A DNA stretch of 64,000 bases, taken from assembly GCA_013146195.2 (NCBI GenBank), contig CM028381.1:55383573-55447572 (forward strand), in the 5' to 3' direction. Origin of the DNA: Codonopsis lanceolata. Its lineage: Eukaryota; Streptophyta; Magnoliopsida; Asterales; Campanulaceae. The notes beneath the pieces were generated by a model. The model saw nothing but the letters and a program-made list of their open reading frames with translations, was not told the DNA's origin and ran no database searches. This document shows positions 45,718-58,094 of this stretch, piece after piece. Positions within the stretch are counted from its first letter, which is position 1, and the number at the start of each line of letters is the position of its first letter. Position numbers and translations under genes: made by a program.

Positions 45718-48700
45718 ATGAATGTTGGCAAGGAGAAATCAGAGTCGGAAGAGAAGGTTTTGAGTCTATGTAGAATGCCGTTTTGGCATTCAACCCACAC
45801 TGCAAAGTTTCTTCTTCCCAATCGTTATCGCCGTAGACTAACCCTTGATCCCCCAAACAAGCTCTTCTTCCCTTGTAAGTGTTCAATGCTTTCTGTACAC
45901 TCATGTTTTTCTTTTTCTCATTCTGGGTTTTGTAATTTTGGTAAGGTTTTTGTGTTGAATACTGATTTGGCTCCTGCTTTTGCCTCCATTTGACCACATT
46001 TCTAAAGTGGGTGTTGTATGATTTGAAGTGATTTCGCCTCTGCTTGTGTCTTCATTTGCGTATGCCCTGCCCCTCCACTATGTTCCTTCTGGGTTAGTGC
46101 TTTTGTACAGTTATTTGATGAATTGTAATTTGTTTTTTTTTTGGGGGGGTTATATTCCATTGCATGATTTGGGTTCGGTTATGGGCCGTTGGTGGAACGG
46201 GTCTTATCTTGTAGTTGAGTCCAATGTGACCTTGCTGTGAAACAAGTTTCCCTTTGTTATTGAAAATAAAAAGTATCACCATTTCTACTTTGTTTTTTTT
46301 TCCTTAGATGGTGTTACTAATGATGTGGAGATGAGTGGTTTTGTTGTTCTTGAATGAGTTCTTGTCCTCTTGGTTCTCTTGAAGTTGGTTCTTCACTATG
46401 AGCAATTACTTGACTCAATCTACCAGAAATGATATGCAATTTTAAGCAAATTTAATTTCTTATCTTGGATTTTGTTTCTTTCTTTAGATGAACCTGGGAA
46501 ACAAGGCAAAAGTGCAATTAGGATTAAAAACACCAGCAAGTCTTATGTTGCTTTCAAGGTAAGAGATCACATGTCTCCTATTGTTCCTAATGCTGTACAA
46601 GTATAATAGTTGGCACACCGGGCACTACTTCGATGAAGTGAAATAGTTGTACACATAAGTAAAATTCTTATGAGTGTTACTCTTTTGGGGTTTATGATGT
46701 GATAAAAGATAATTTGGCTAAGTTGTTTCCCCTATGATACTCTGTAAAATGTCTTGTTCCTATTCTCCAAAATGTGAACTTTGCTTTATCCGGTGGGCTA
46801 AAACTTTTGCCATCCGAAGCATGTTTTCATTCTCTGCATGGATCATGGTAAGCTATGGCTTTTTTGCATTTGACCAATGCATGATCCACTAGTTTTGGAT
46901 TATTTAAATTTTTTTTTTTTTGGATAAATTTTGTATTTTTTTTACGTGGTTATATCTTGAATAACAAAATTTTTGGTGTAATTTTTGTGAAGAAATCCAA
47001 TTCTAAAGACAGTAATACATGTATGTATCATCTATAGAAAGCTCATTCTAGTGTACAGCGTTGTAGTCTTTGCAATTGCTACATAAACAGTTTAACACTC
47101 TCATCCCTATCTTACAAGCATAAACACTCAATCTTCAAGGTAATATTAGGTAGTTCATACATAAAATCTGGCGCATGTGGAGTTTATCTGACAGTCTGAA
47201 TGAATCAAGTGAATAAAATTGAATAGCTACATCAAAAAAAAAAAAAAAAGAGTGCTGCAGAGTTGTTAAATTAAAAACTATGGCAAAGCCGGTTTTCTTC
47301 TGTCTTCTATGCTAAGACTTGTGCATCCATGTAGATTTACTATTCAAAATGGTGTAGAAGTCGACTTCCTTAATTTTAGCTAAAAACTAAAAGGGACACT
47401 CAATTAGGGAAGATTTGGGGGGGGGCGGAGTACTAAATATGTTTCCCGGATCATAATTTTTTAGTTGCTCTTTCACTTTTCTTAAGTCTAAATATGTCTT
47501 TTATCAGGCAACCTCTAATTGGTATCCTATAATGCTGTTGTAGTTTCAAACCACTGCACCGAAGAGTTGTTACATGCGTCCAGCAGGGGGCATTATTGCT
47601 CCTGGAGAAAGTCTTATTGCAACTGGTAACCTTATCCTTCTTGACTTTCAATTTTTTGCCTCCTCATTTTATCAATTATGATCCTTCTTTATGAACGAAT
47701 CAAAGGATTGAATTGGATTTGCTGGAGTCCTATCCTAACTCATAACTTAACCAACCAACAGTGTTCAAGTTTGTGGAGCATCCAGAGAACAATGAGAAAC
47801 TATCAACTTATAAGAGTAGGGTTAAGTTCAAGATTGTGAGCTTGAAAGTGAAAGGAGAAATGGTTTACATACCAGAGTTGGTAAATCCCTTGTCCCTTTA
47901 TTTCCTATTTACTTGTAATTTCCATAATTCTATGATAAGTGCATGTGAATTCTCTTGATCTTGATGAAGCCTGCTGCATTTTGATTTTAGTTGCATTATG
48001 AATCAGGATCTTACGGCTTGCTATATGGCATAATTTCACGCTCTTGTATGTAAAAACTAGAATCTTTTGTTGCACCAAATTAATATAGAGCTAAATCGTT
48101 GTTAACAAAATTGCAATCAAAACTGCATAGGCACTGTAAAGCCTGCGAAGATTGATTTTAGTGCTAACTTTAAAAGGAAAACAAGAAGGTTTTAAACTTT
48201 GTGTTGTTTGTTGGCCCAGCATACAACGGTGTCTTGCATTACCTAACCCTTTTGAAAGTTACACACTTGGGAGACAAGAAAATTTTCTCAAGGGAAAAAA
48301 GGTTTTTTTTTGAAGTAAATGTTCTTTAGAAAGTTGAAGTGTGCAATCAAACAAACACGTACTTTTCTTTTAAAAACAAGCTGGATCTGGCACTATGAAA
48401 CTGTAAATGCAAATTTTGTTTTAACAAGGCATTCATACATTATCTCTGAAGTTGATGGACATTGTAGGACACAATTGGACTGCGTCTTGATGTTGTATTG
48501 CCATTACGAGGATATGCACTTCATTATTTTATTGTAGCTTTTGTTTACCTTTAAAATCATTTTCTCACCTCATTACAACAGAAAGAAACAATAAAGAAAC
48601 GGAAAAAGAGAAAAGTTGAAGTCTTTAGACTTAGAGATGGCTTATTCAATAGTTACTGCCCAACGGGTAGGGCACTATTGGCGTGTTTAACAGGGTAGGC

Positions 48701-50328
48701 CCTGTTTCATCCATCTTATGGAGATTGTGGCTGGGTTGTTGTGGAAGCACTTTGAATCTTACTCCTTCCGCTTCAAAAGGAGTGTCACTTTTTTACTTTT
48801 AATCAATTGCAGTATGAATTTTCATTTTCTATAGTAGTAGTATTTTTCTACCTCTCCAGTCCCTTCCATTTTAGAATTTAGACGTGTTTTGGAATCTGTT
48901 CTCATTTTTAGTTTGTCTTTCAATGTGGGATCTTAGGCGGTAAATTCTTTCTTAATCTCGTACCTCAATAAAATGATTCATGGACTCCTTTGAAAGGTCA
49001 TAACTTTATATAGTAGTTTTGCACTATTTTTCCAGATCTTGAATCATGCTTTGGTACTAAGCATCCTTAAACTAATAGATGGGTGGAAGAACATTGGCTT
49101 GCGATTCATATATATTGTTTACTCATAAGAAAATAGCTAGTGCTCCAAGGGGGTAATGGAGATGTCCAAGATGGCAAGATCCAACTTCAAAACGTGAAAT
49201 CCATGGAATAAAGTCAAACCTCTTGGTCAATCCCTCTTTACTCCACACTGAGTAGTTTATCCGTGTCATTTCCTAATGCCTGGGGACGGCAGATGTCGTC
49301 GGTGGAGTACTCGAATTTTTAAAAGCAATTTTTGAAGTAACGTTGCTTTCCTTCTTTTTGACTCTAGCCCTAGTCTTGTTCCATTGTATGATGAATTAGC
49401 TCTTCTATTATGTCCTTACATTACTTTGTTTATGTTGACGCTCCTCATATATTACTCAAGGTCTTCCGTATTACGAGTATCATGAGTGTTGACTATTTGT
49501 TAAGAAGAGTTCTAACCCTTTAAAGACATTTGGCTAGTGAAATGTGACCCATTTACTTTTTGACCCACTTGCAAAGCAATGTCACTTCCCCTCACGTGTG
49601 ACCCGTCCACACGTGGAGAGATGAGATACACAAACATGCCACGCCAACATGCACTCATAATATTCCGGATAACAAATGCAAGCGGGATGACTCGAACTCA
49701 CGACCTTGCCAAACCAGAGCTCTCATACCATGTTAAGTAACCAACTCATCTAAAAGCTTAAGTTATTAGATAGAGGCTCAACAATGTATATCAAACTTAA
49801 CAATTTGAAACATTTTGATTGCAATATGCTGTCTGGGTCATAACAGAGACTTCTCACTGCTTTGCACAGTTTGATGAGCAAAAGGATCAAGCAGCAGTGG
49901 AGCAGATTTTGCGAGTTGTTTTCCTTGACGCCGAATCCCCTTCACCTGTAAGAACAACAATTCTAGTTAGCAGTATTATGACATGCAAGAGCAGTTAAAT
50001 AATTCATTTCTTCCTGTGAAGGAACTGGAAAAACTTAATGGTCAACTGGCTGAGGCCGAGGCTGAGCTTGAGGCACATGAAAAACTTATTGCAGAGAAAG
50101 GTCCAAAAATTGTCGGGGAAAGCCTTGTTGTAGATGAATGGGTGAGTGTTTAACTATTTTATTTTCTGTCTTTTTCATTTTTTGCCCTAGGATTCTGCTA
50201 TTTTCATTGGCTTTCATTTACTGTTCCTCAGACATTTTTTTACAACCTGTCTCATAATCTGTTTATAGAAAGAAAGGAGGGAAAGATATCTTGCTCGACA
50301 GCAAGTTGAAGGGGTCGAATCAACGTAG
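45718..50328 (+). CDS. VAP4-like MSP-domain protein, seven exons
   Basis: Exons join 45718-45874, 46488-46558, 47544-47625, 47762-47880, 49870-49947, 50022-50141 and 50269-50328. All six introns are GT-AG and phases are consistent, giving 687 nt and 228 residues. The major sperm protein domain spans about residues 41-163: LDPPNKLFFPYEPGK, IRIKNTSKSYVAFK and the VAP consensus segment FQTTAPKSCYMRP (about 77-89). A charged, probably coiled-coil stretch follows (about 170-193), then SLVVDEWKERRERYLARQQ. VAP proteins bind FFAT-type motifs and tether partners at ER contact sites; this subgroup resembles Arabidopsis VAP4/MAMI-type proteins and shows no C-terminal membrane segment. The start ATG lies just after a TATA box. 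Intron 4 (1989 bp) contains repeat-like DNA. The gene appears intact and is the only multi-exon gene in the window. Confidence 0.92.
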
Positions 50329-51216
50329 AACTGTTGCTGTTTGTCTGTAAATTCAGTAACAGAAGCTGGTGTAGTTATTTTCATCAGTTGCTAATGAACT
50401 GTAAACTGATTAGCCCCTGGGAGAGTGTTGCAATGAAGGGCCGGGAGGTTTGGGGAAGATAAAACTGTGTTTTACTTTTTCTTATAGGTGTACTAGTATA
50501 TTTAGTTTAAGATCCTTTATGGATTCATTCCTTCTCCACTGTTGTAAAAATGTTCTTTGAAATATAAGGGGGTGTTTGGATATGTATTTTTCCTAAAAAA
50601 TAAATATTTATTGTTTCGTTGTTCTCTTTTCTTCATAGTAAACAAAACATTTAGTAGAACCTTTTAATTAGTTCTCAAAAAAAGACTTGTTTGGACAGTC
50701 ATGGTAGGAACATATTTTGGAATATTGTGAAGGTCTAATCTCATTGTATAGTGGATTAATCTAAGTTATAAAAGTATAACCGGTGCGTTGGTCGAGTTGT
50801 ATCAAAACGCTGATGATTCAAATTGATTTGTAAGTATATAAGTTATATATGAATTTCCATGAGTTTTGTTTAAATTGTTCTCCAACCAATTATGTTGTAA
50901 CCAATCTCTTATTTGTGGGTTTTGTTTTTATTGACGAGATTATTATTTATAATTTATTCTAAATATCCGGGTACTAAACACCGTGTCTGTGTTACAGTAT
51001 ATGCTTAAATAAACAATAAATAATTCATATGTGAAAACAATAAATTATATTAAAACAAAAGTGAAAGGTCACATCTTTTGTGAAGAAGTGCAACCAAGCC
51101 AATCCATTGTTTAATTTCACTTTATATCCAATACAGTATTATAAAATTGATAGTACTTTTGATGAATGGCCCCTTAAGTACAAGTGGATGAGCCCACTAA
51201 ATTGGTGAGACTCGTG
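50329..51216. other. 3' flank of the VAP4-like gene
   Basis: The 3'UTR is probably in the first 250 bp (an AATATAAG near 50560 could serve polyadenylation). Beyond it the DNA is AT-rich with no gene. Confidence 0.45.
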
Positions 51217-51655
51217 AGAGCATCTCCATTGTATCAAAATTTAAATTCTTAACCCAATTTTTATTAAAAATTTTCAAAAAATTTCCCCATTGTGCACTTC
51301 TTATTCTCCATGTAGGAGAGAGTCAAGGCAACTTCCAAAATAGAAAGTTGGATTTTGCATAGAAAAATGGGAAAAGTAGCGGGGTTGGCTGTTGGGGGAA
51401 GGGGGGGGGGTAGGGGCTGATCACATTTTTATTTTTTGTGTGTGTGGGGGTGGGGGGGGTTTTGTATTTAATATATGGTATGATGTTAAATTTAATATTT
51501 TTTATGTAAGAAGATGTGTAAGAATATTATACAATGGAAAGATATATTCTTAAGTGAGTAAGAAGATAAAAATGTATATGTAGCAGTGGGACCCAATTAA
51601 GAAGTTGTATAAGAAGTTGATATAAATTTTAGCATTGAGGATGTTCTGAGCTCCC
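51217..51655. mobile_element. Possible MITE with GAGCATCTCCATTG ends
   Basis: GTGAGAGCATCTCCATTGTA near 51215 and the complement of GCATTGAGGATGTTCTGAGC near 51650 are alike, and a few further words pair (AAATTTAAATTCTTA with complements). The centre holds G-rich runs (51396-51462). GAGCATCTCCA ends are common in plant non-autonomous DNA elements. No target duplication was confirmed. Confidence 0.5.
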
Positions 51656-52129
51656 CTGTCACTCCTTGTTTAAGGTTTGTTTAATATATAGGTTTTGGGA
51701 TTGATTTTTGAGTTTTTGTTTTATAATGTAAAAAAACGGTGTTTAAACAGACTGATGTATATCATGTTTTATATTTTGTGTTTTTTAACACTCCTTTTCA
51801 AGTGTATACGTCATCGTGTTTTATATTTTGTATTTTTTAAGAGTTAACGATTCATATAGGTTTGATGTAAGGTAAAAGAGTTTAGGAGTACAACCAAATA
51901 ACCTAAAATAATTCAAATGGGCTTGCGATAATTTACTCTTGGGATCAATCGTAAGAGATTGATTGATTGATACACTTTTAGAGCTTGTGAGATTGAGTGA
52001 TGGATTATCACTATTTAATTATCCTTGTCATTGTGTATTGGCAATTTGGCATAAAATAACAACCGGTTCTTACATAATGTTATAACAACAACAACAATAG
52101 AAACATACACAATCACTCCATCAAACCTT
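51656..52129. other. Intergenic DNA, no gene
   Basis: AT-rich; CGTGTTTTATATTTTG-type words are repeated near 51765-51840. Nothing else was recognised. Confidence 0.4.
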
Positions 52130-53805
52130 TTAACCTCTGACATTAAAAAAAAAAAAAACAGTCTTTTGAGTTGTTAATGAAGCAAAAAAAGACATGTTTG
52201 TAAATACGGTTAAGTAACAAAGCACCACATATTTCCCAAAATCTTGAATCCACTCATCGTACCAATGTAGGACCATTTGCATAACTCGTCCTCGTGTTTT
52301 CATGGTAACTATTTCCATTATCACCAGTAGTGGTGGAAATTTATCTCTAGGGCATTCAAGTGGAAGTGGAAGCCCACAAAGTCCAGAATTCCCAACGTAT
52401 CTCGAAGCATCGAAGCTCTGTAGTCGAGTCCCAGTTGGAATTCTCCTTAAAAAGTCATTGCCCGAGAGGTCTAGGTTGTTCAATAATCTCAGCATGGACA
52501 TACTTGCAGGAATATTACCTGAAAATTCATTTCTGGATAGATTTAGAGAAAGAACTAACTTGAGTTGACCAATCTCTTTTGGGACATACTCCAAGTTGTT
52601 TTTTAAAGCTCAAAGTTGTGCAATTTCTCAAGCACAATGGCAGTTCTCCAAAGAAGTTGTTGTATAAATCCAATGTTTCAAGGTGAAATAAAGATCCAAC
52701 TGAAGTTGAAAGTTTCCCAAGAATTCTAATGTGTGCTAAATTGAGAACAACTAGTTCCCGGAACTGCATCAAATAGTCTAGAAGAGCACATGTCAATAAG
52801 TTCAGAGAAAGATCAAGAAAATTTAACTCCTTGTCTATGATCCGACGTAGCAAAGAGAGTAATCCAGAAAACTTATTTCCTGAGAGATTTAATAATGTGG
52901 AACTTGAAGGAAACCGTGGAATTCAACCCTAAATTTGAAGGAAAATCAGGTACATTGCCTCTGATTTGGTTTGTAGACAGATTGATATGTGTCAGGCTCA
53001 TAAGTTGGTCCCAAAAAGATGGTGGGATATTCTCTGAAATTCCACAATTGGCAATGTCGAGATAGGACAAAGTTTTCTATCTGAATCCATTTTGGGAAAC
53101 GTGGACCTTTCTTGCAAGAGTTCAAACTAATGTGAATTAACAGAAATTGAGGGATCCCCTGGGAGCTAACTTCTAAACGTAGTGAGTTGAAGGACAAGTC
53201 CAGAAAAGATAAGCTAGGGATATTTAACAAGTGAGCTTCAAGGAGAACACCTTGGAGAGAGTTGAACGAAAGATCCAAACATTCAAGCTTCAAGGATGAA
53301 AATGTTACGATACTATTAGGTAATGACCATGTAAGCTTGTTACCTCCAATATACAACTCCTCTAGTGTCGCATCATCACAGACACCAGAGAGGTTAGGTA
53401 TGAAATCCGCCAGGTTGCTACTAATATTGTTGTAAGTCAGATCGACAAGAATGCTGCTTAAGTTGAACAACCAATGGTACGTACTGAGGTCGAGGTTAGT
53501 AATAGAACTAGAAGAGTTGATAGAAGATAAGGATACATGATGCTTGACAACTAACAATAAGACAATGTAACTTGTGATAGGAGATGGAGGCTCTTGATTA
53601 TGGCTATCCAATGAATCTCTTTACTAAGATCTACATAAATCATATAGAGGTGTTCAAGTGAAGAAAGATGGGACAACCACTCAAGGTTTTCATTATGCTC
53701 TTCGATGCTCCAAGAAGATAGAAGTCCATAATCATCTATAGTGTCGGCTTTGAAAATGAGAAGAGCATGTCTCTCATTCTCCAAACAGTAGTAAATTTTA
53801 AACAA
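52130..53805 (-). pseudogene. LRR receptor-like protein (RLP, EIX/Cf-type) pseudogene
   Basis: Minus-strand relic of an extracellular LRR receptor-like protein. At 53805-53720 it has the LRR N-cap text CLENERHALLIFK followed by GLLSSWSIEE. It then jumps directly to LRR text (LEWLSHLSSLEHLYM), so the usual first LRRs and the CCxWxGV region are missing. LRR units continue in different frames at 53611-52946, 53070-52873, 52853-52527 and 52594-52130, so at least three or four frameshifts are needed. The last part has NLSRNEFSGNIP, LDLSGNDF and the C-terminal cap YVGNSGLCGLPLPLEC, near 52400. The usual transmembrane helix after the cap is not recognisable. The total of about 1.7 kb compares with roughly 3 kb for intact family members. 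Such genes perceive pathogen or peptide signals; this copy cannot encode a full protein. Confidence 0.88.
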
Positions 53806-53809
53806 CTTT

Positions 53810-54120
53810 ATAAATCTGGATGCATTAATTTTGAACTACAATGCATCATTTGTGAATCGTGATGCATTGATTTGGATTTCGGATGTAGGAAAGATGCAAA
53901 TAAATTTGAATAAGTTGTTGATTGTGTACTGGAAAGAAGGTAGATGAAAGTCTGGTTCCATAAATTTGAATCATAATATTTTTGTCGTATGATGCATCAA
54001 TTAGATTAGATAGTTTATAAATTTAATTTATGCATCACATTGATGTAGCGCGATGCATAAATTGGATTAGGTAATTTAAATTGATGCATCGCAGTGCAAA
54101 AATTGATGCAGTGCGATTCA
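53810..54120. repeat. GATGCAT-rich patch, copy 3
   Basis: Irregular repeats of GATGCATTG, GTGATGCATTGATTTGG and GCGATGCATAAATTGG, resembling 5391-5600 and 10690-10870. It abuts the 5' side of the RLP pseudogene. Confidence 0.55.
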
Positions 54121-54179
54121 CTAAGAGTGATCTGTGGCATATCTTAAGTGTTAGAACAATTATATCAGCTGAAGGTAAA

Positions 54180-54305
54180 TGACAGAGTATTTGGAGTGGT
54201 TCACAGTATAAACTGTTACGTCTACTATCAAGTTGATTAAACTTGGATTTTGAAGTGCACTAAAATTATATCTATGGTGTATCTTCGGTTCATTAAGAGT
54301 ATAGT
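54180..54305. repeat. Fragment of the TGTNGGTCC LTR-like family
   Basis: GGAGTGGTTCACAGTATAAA and TCAAGTTGATTAAACTTGGATTT parallel the segment around 27788-27860 of the repeat at 27499-28745. Confidence 0.55.
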
Positions 54306-54309
54306 AGTA

Positions 54310-56670
54310 TTTTCGCCCCCAAAAGTGTCTTTTTCCAATTTTAAAAAAACGATGGGCTGCAGCGATTGAAAACTTGAATAATTACGGGCCAATACCATTT
54401 ACTGGAATTGTAACCGTTCTAGTGCCTTTTTTTTCCAACCGCAAAAGTCCTTTTCTGTTTATTTCTTCCTAAAATGCCCACACTACATCTCCCCTTGTCT
54501 TCTTCTTCCTTTTTTCGTACTGTAACAAGCATATCATTTAAATTTCAAGGAAGAAGAAGAGGGAGCAACTTCAGTTTTGTAGTCATCTTCCTCTTCATTA
54601 TCTAAGGAAAAATCCAAAAGCTAATCACACATCAACAAACATGCAACGAAAATCCGATTGGGGAGAGTTAAAACACCAGGAGTACGATAAGTTCAAATGG
54701 CCAAATGATTAGTTGAAGATGTTCATGGAAGTTTCGAGCACACAGAAGAGAAACACAGAAGATACCATCGATTTAGGTAACGATGCGGATTCGATCAGAG
54801 ACAGTGTGGCAATAGTGAAGGAGAATTAAGTCTTTTGCACTCCGTTTGGTAAGTTTGAGGTAATAGCATTGAAGAAGTTCAAGGGAGGTGGTTGTGGGTG
54901 GGTTCTCTCTATCTCTCTCTTTTGCTTCTTATTCTTCTTCTACTGTGTGTGTCTATGTGTTTTGGGGGCTAACAAATTATCATCGATGCCCAATGTTTTC
55001 ATTCTGATGCCCAAATATGGGCAATGACTTTTGAATTTCGATGCCCAAATTTTGACAGATTTCAATTGTGCATTTCAATGCCCAATGTTTTCATTCTGAT
55101 GCCCAAATTTGGGCAATGACTTTTTGAATTTCGATGCCCAAATTTTGACAGATTGCAACTGTGCATTTCGATACCTAATGTTTTCATTATGATGCCCAAA
55201 TTGGGCAGTGGCTTTTTGAATTTCGACGCCCAAATTTTGACAGATTTCAATTGTGCATTTCAATGCCCAATGTTTTCATTTCGACACCCAAATTTGGGCA
55301 GTAACTTTTTGAATTTCGACGCCCAAATTTTGACAGATTTCAATTGTGCATTTCGATACCCAATGTTTTCATTTCGATACACAAATTGGGCAGTGACTTT
55401 TTGAATTTCGATGCCCAAATTTTAACATATTTCAATTGTGCATTTCGATGCCCAAATTGAGCAGTGACTTTTTGAATTTCAACGCCCAAATTTTGACAGA
55501 TTTCAATTGTGCATTTCGATGCCCAATGTTTTCATTCCGACGTCCAAATTTGGGCAGTGGCTTTTTGAATTTCGACGCCCAAATTTTGACAGATTCTAAT
55601 TGTGCATTTCGATGCCCAATGTTTTCATTCTAATGCCCAAATTGGCGGTGGCGTTTTGAATTAATTTTAATAGATTTCAATTGTGCATTTCGATGTCCAA
55701 TGTTTTCATTCCGATGCCCAAATTGGGCAGTGGCTTTTTAAATTTCGATGCCTAAATTTTGATATATTTCAATTGCGCATTTCGATGCCCAAATTGAGCA
55801 GTGGCTTTTTGAATTTCGACGCCCAAATTTTGACAGATTTCAATTGTGCATTTCGATGCCCAATGTTTTCATTTCGACGCCCAAATTTGGGCAGTGGCCT
55901 TTTGAATTTCGACGCCCTAATTTTGACAGATTTCAATTATACATTTTGATGCTCAATGTTTTCATTCTAATGCCCAAATTGGTAGTGGCTTTTTCAATTA
56001 ATTTTGATAGATTTCAATTGTGCATTTCGACGTCCAATGTTTTCATTCCGATGCCCAAATTGGGCAGTGACTTCTTGAATTTCGATGCTCAAATTTTGAC
56101 ATGTTTCAATTGCGCATTTCGATGTCCAAATTGAGCAGTGGCTTTTTGAATTTCGACGCCCAAATTTTGACAGATTTTAATTGTGCATTTTGATGCCCAA
56201 TGTTTTTATTCTGACGCCCAAATTTGGGCAGTGACTTTTTGAAATTCGATATCCAAATTTTGACTAATTTCAATTGTGCATTTCGATGCCCAATGTTTTC
56301 ATTCTGATGCCCAAATTGGGCTGTGGCCTTTTCAATTAATTTTGACATATTTTAATTGTGTATTTCGATATCCAATGCTTTCATTCCGATACCCAAATTA
56401 GGCTGTGACTTTTTGAATTTCGATGCCCAAATTTTGATATATTTTAATTGTACATTTCGATGCCCAATGTTTTCATTATGAAGCCCAAATTTGTACAGTG
56501 GCTTTGTGCGCGCTCTGTGCGTGTGTTTGTTGTTCATTAAGGGTATCTTCGTCATTTTATCACCAATAGTGTATTTTAACAGTTGAAAACAAATTTGTAC
56601 ATGGAATCGGCCCGATTATCAACCTTTAAAACTTTGAGAAAAAGGCCGATCCGAACTTACTGCCCCCAAA
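54310..56670. mobile_element. Possible TIR element enclosing a 93-bp satellite
   Basis: The left flank text ACGGGCCAATACCATTTAC (near 54384) and the complement of the right flank (TCGGGCCGATTCCATGTAC, near 56600) are alike, with further weaker inverted similarity on both sides. This suggests that the satellite sits in a decayed Mutator-like or foldback transposon. The stretch 54480-54970 between left arm and array contains no recognisable gene. Boundaries and class are tentative. Confidence 0.4.
54980..56505. repeat. 93-bp tandem satellite, about 16 units
   Basis: Unit text: TGTGCATTTCGATGCCCAAT, then GTTTTCATTCCGACGCCCAA, ATTTGGGCAGTGGCTTTTTG, AATTTCGACGCCCAAATTTT and GACAGATTTCAAT. The period is 93 bp in full units, i.e. 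31 codons, so frames stay open across units and produce repetitive shadow ORFs on both strands. Shorter units (for example near 55440 and 55780) lack the segment between the two GATGCCCAA sub-repeats, as expected from recombination between them. Confidence 0.92.
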
Positions 56671-57590
56671 AATCCCAAAGTATCCACCCAATTCCACGAG
56701 ATTTGAATCACACAGACAATCGGTCCTTGTATTTTTGATTGGATATAAGTGTCATATTTTTTATTGGATAGTTGGATTATGATTGTGGGCGGCACTATTA
56801 GCATTTCTTTTGTTGAATTTTTTTTCTTCGTATTTTTAACATTTTTATAAATAAAAGTTTTTTGAAAAAAATTGATATACTCCGCAAGTCGTAAGGCAAT
56901 GGATACCTAAAGAATATCAAATAAGGAGTCATCTAATGTGGTAAAAAACGCAAAAATCAAAATTAACGTATCACATGAACTGCGACATCAGGTGGCACTT
57001 TCTTTGGTACAAAAAAATTGGTACTCTTTAAATACCTATTGCATTACTCATATTTTCATTATTTTATTTTAAAGTTACACTAAAAAATGCAATTTCTTCC
57101 TTTTTAAAAAAACAATTATGTTTTATGAAATAAAAAAAGTTTTACTTGTGAAAAAATAGTTAAATTTAAACATTTTTTTAAAAAAAAAGTGTTTAAAAGT
57201 GTGTTTGAAAACTTATATATTTTTTTTAATATAACCGATATTTTTAAATAGTTGGAAGACATTTAGGTCTTTTGTGGAGGGTTGCATGTAGAAATCACTT
57301 GAAAGCTTTTGCCTTTTTCTAGTTATGATTTGTAATGGCCATTTGAGGCTAATTATAAGAGTAGGTCTCTTGTAATGAATGTCTGTAATTCGTAAGATGG
57401 AGCCCCAAAACCCATATTTGTACCCATCAATCGAATTTTATATGGTACTTTTTTTGTTAAAACTAATTGTAGGTCCAGTAAAGCTTTGTTGGCTGACTGA
57501 TGGAGCGCACTTGGCTAATGAAAACCTTAATTTAAAAACAACTAATAACCTATCAAAACTACTTGATCACTTTTCTTATAAGTCAAGAAC
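56671..57590. other. AT-rich intergenic DNA up to the LTR element
   Basis: No gene. The open frame starting at 57379 runs from unique DNA into the LTR at 57591 and is accidental. The five bases before the LTR are AGAAC, which would be the target duplication to look for beyond the window. Confidence 0.5.
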
Positions 57591-58031
57591 TGATGTGGCA
57601 AAAATATCTGTCATACCGGGGGTGCCGAAATTCGTCGAGATCCGTGAGTCGTTCGTTGACCGAATTGATGATGAAATCGTCGTCTGGGTCGGATATCTGG
57701 CTGTATGTAGGTATTTGCAAAATGAGCACCGTGAGTGGTGGGGGATGTCCCCCAAAACCTTCCAGCGTGAGAATCAGTATAGTATCAAAAATATAGGAGG
57801 GCTCGTAGCCCCCGTGTGTGGAGTGAGAACTGTAGAGGAGAGAGAGCGTGCCCTACTATGAGATAGTAGAGTTTATTTATACCTGAGGGGTTAGGGTTTA
57901 CTTGTTGTGCATGGGCTAGGCCCATGGTATTCAGTAGTCCTGTAAAGAATAGTGGGCTAGTGTAGTGGAAAGCCCCATCGCCCAAGCGAGACCCAAAAGC
58001 CTTTTTAGGTAGATTAAATATAGGCACTTCA
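57591..58031 (-). repeat. LTR (3' in element orientation), 441 bp
   Basis: Bounded by TG...CA on both strands: plus-strand TGATGTGGCA at the left and GGCACTTCA at the right. On the minus strand GGTATAAATAAAC (TATAAATA at 57874-57881) lies about 150 bp from the LTR start, as expected for a U3 promoter. The first 223 bp match 63778-64000. Confidence 0.85.
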
Positions 58032-58043
58032 GTAGCCCTCTGG
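58032..58043 (-). other. Polypurine tract of the minus-strand element
   Basis: Minus-strand CCAGAGGGCTAC directly precedes the LTR start TGAAGTGCC. It is short and interrupted by pyrimidines, so confidence is moderate; it is supported by the position of the LTR edge. Confidence 0.55.
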
Positions 58044-58094
58044 TTCTTATTCCTTGGGATTTATCTCAAGGGTAAGGAGTATAATTTTTTGTCA

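Noticed and set aside
45718..45993. 91-residue unspliced ORF at the start of the VAP gene
   Set aside because: Reading past 45874 enters intron 1; splicing to 46488 restores the conserved FFPYEPGK text.
54980..56505. CRISPR-like regular repeats
   Set aside because: Units are contiguous with no unique spacers, and the context is a plant nuclear genome; this is a satellite.
57379..57861. 160-residue plus-strand ORF
   Set aside because: It begins in unique DNA and crosses the LTR boundary at 57591; the LTR part is repeated at 63778, and no domain is recognisable.
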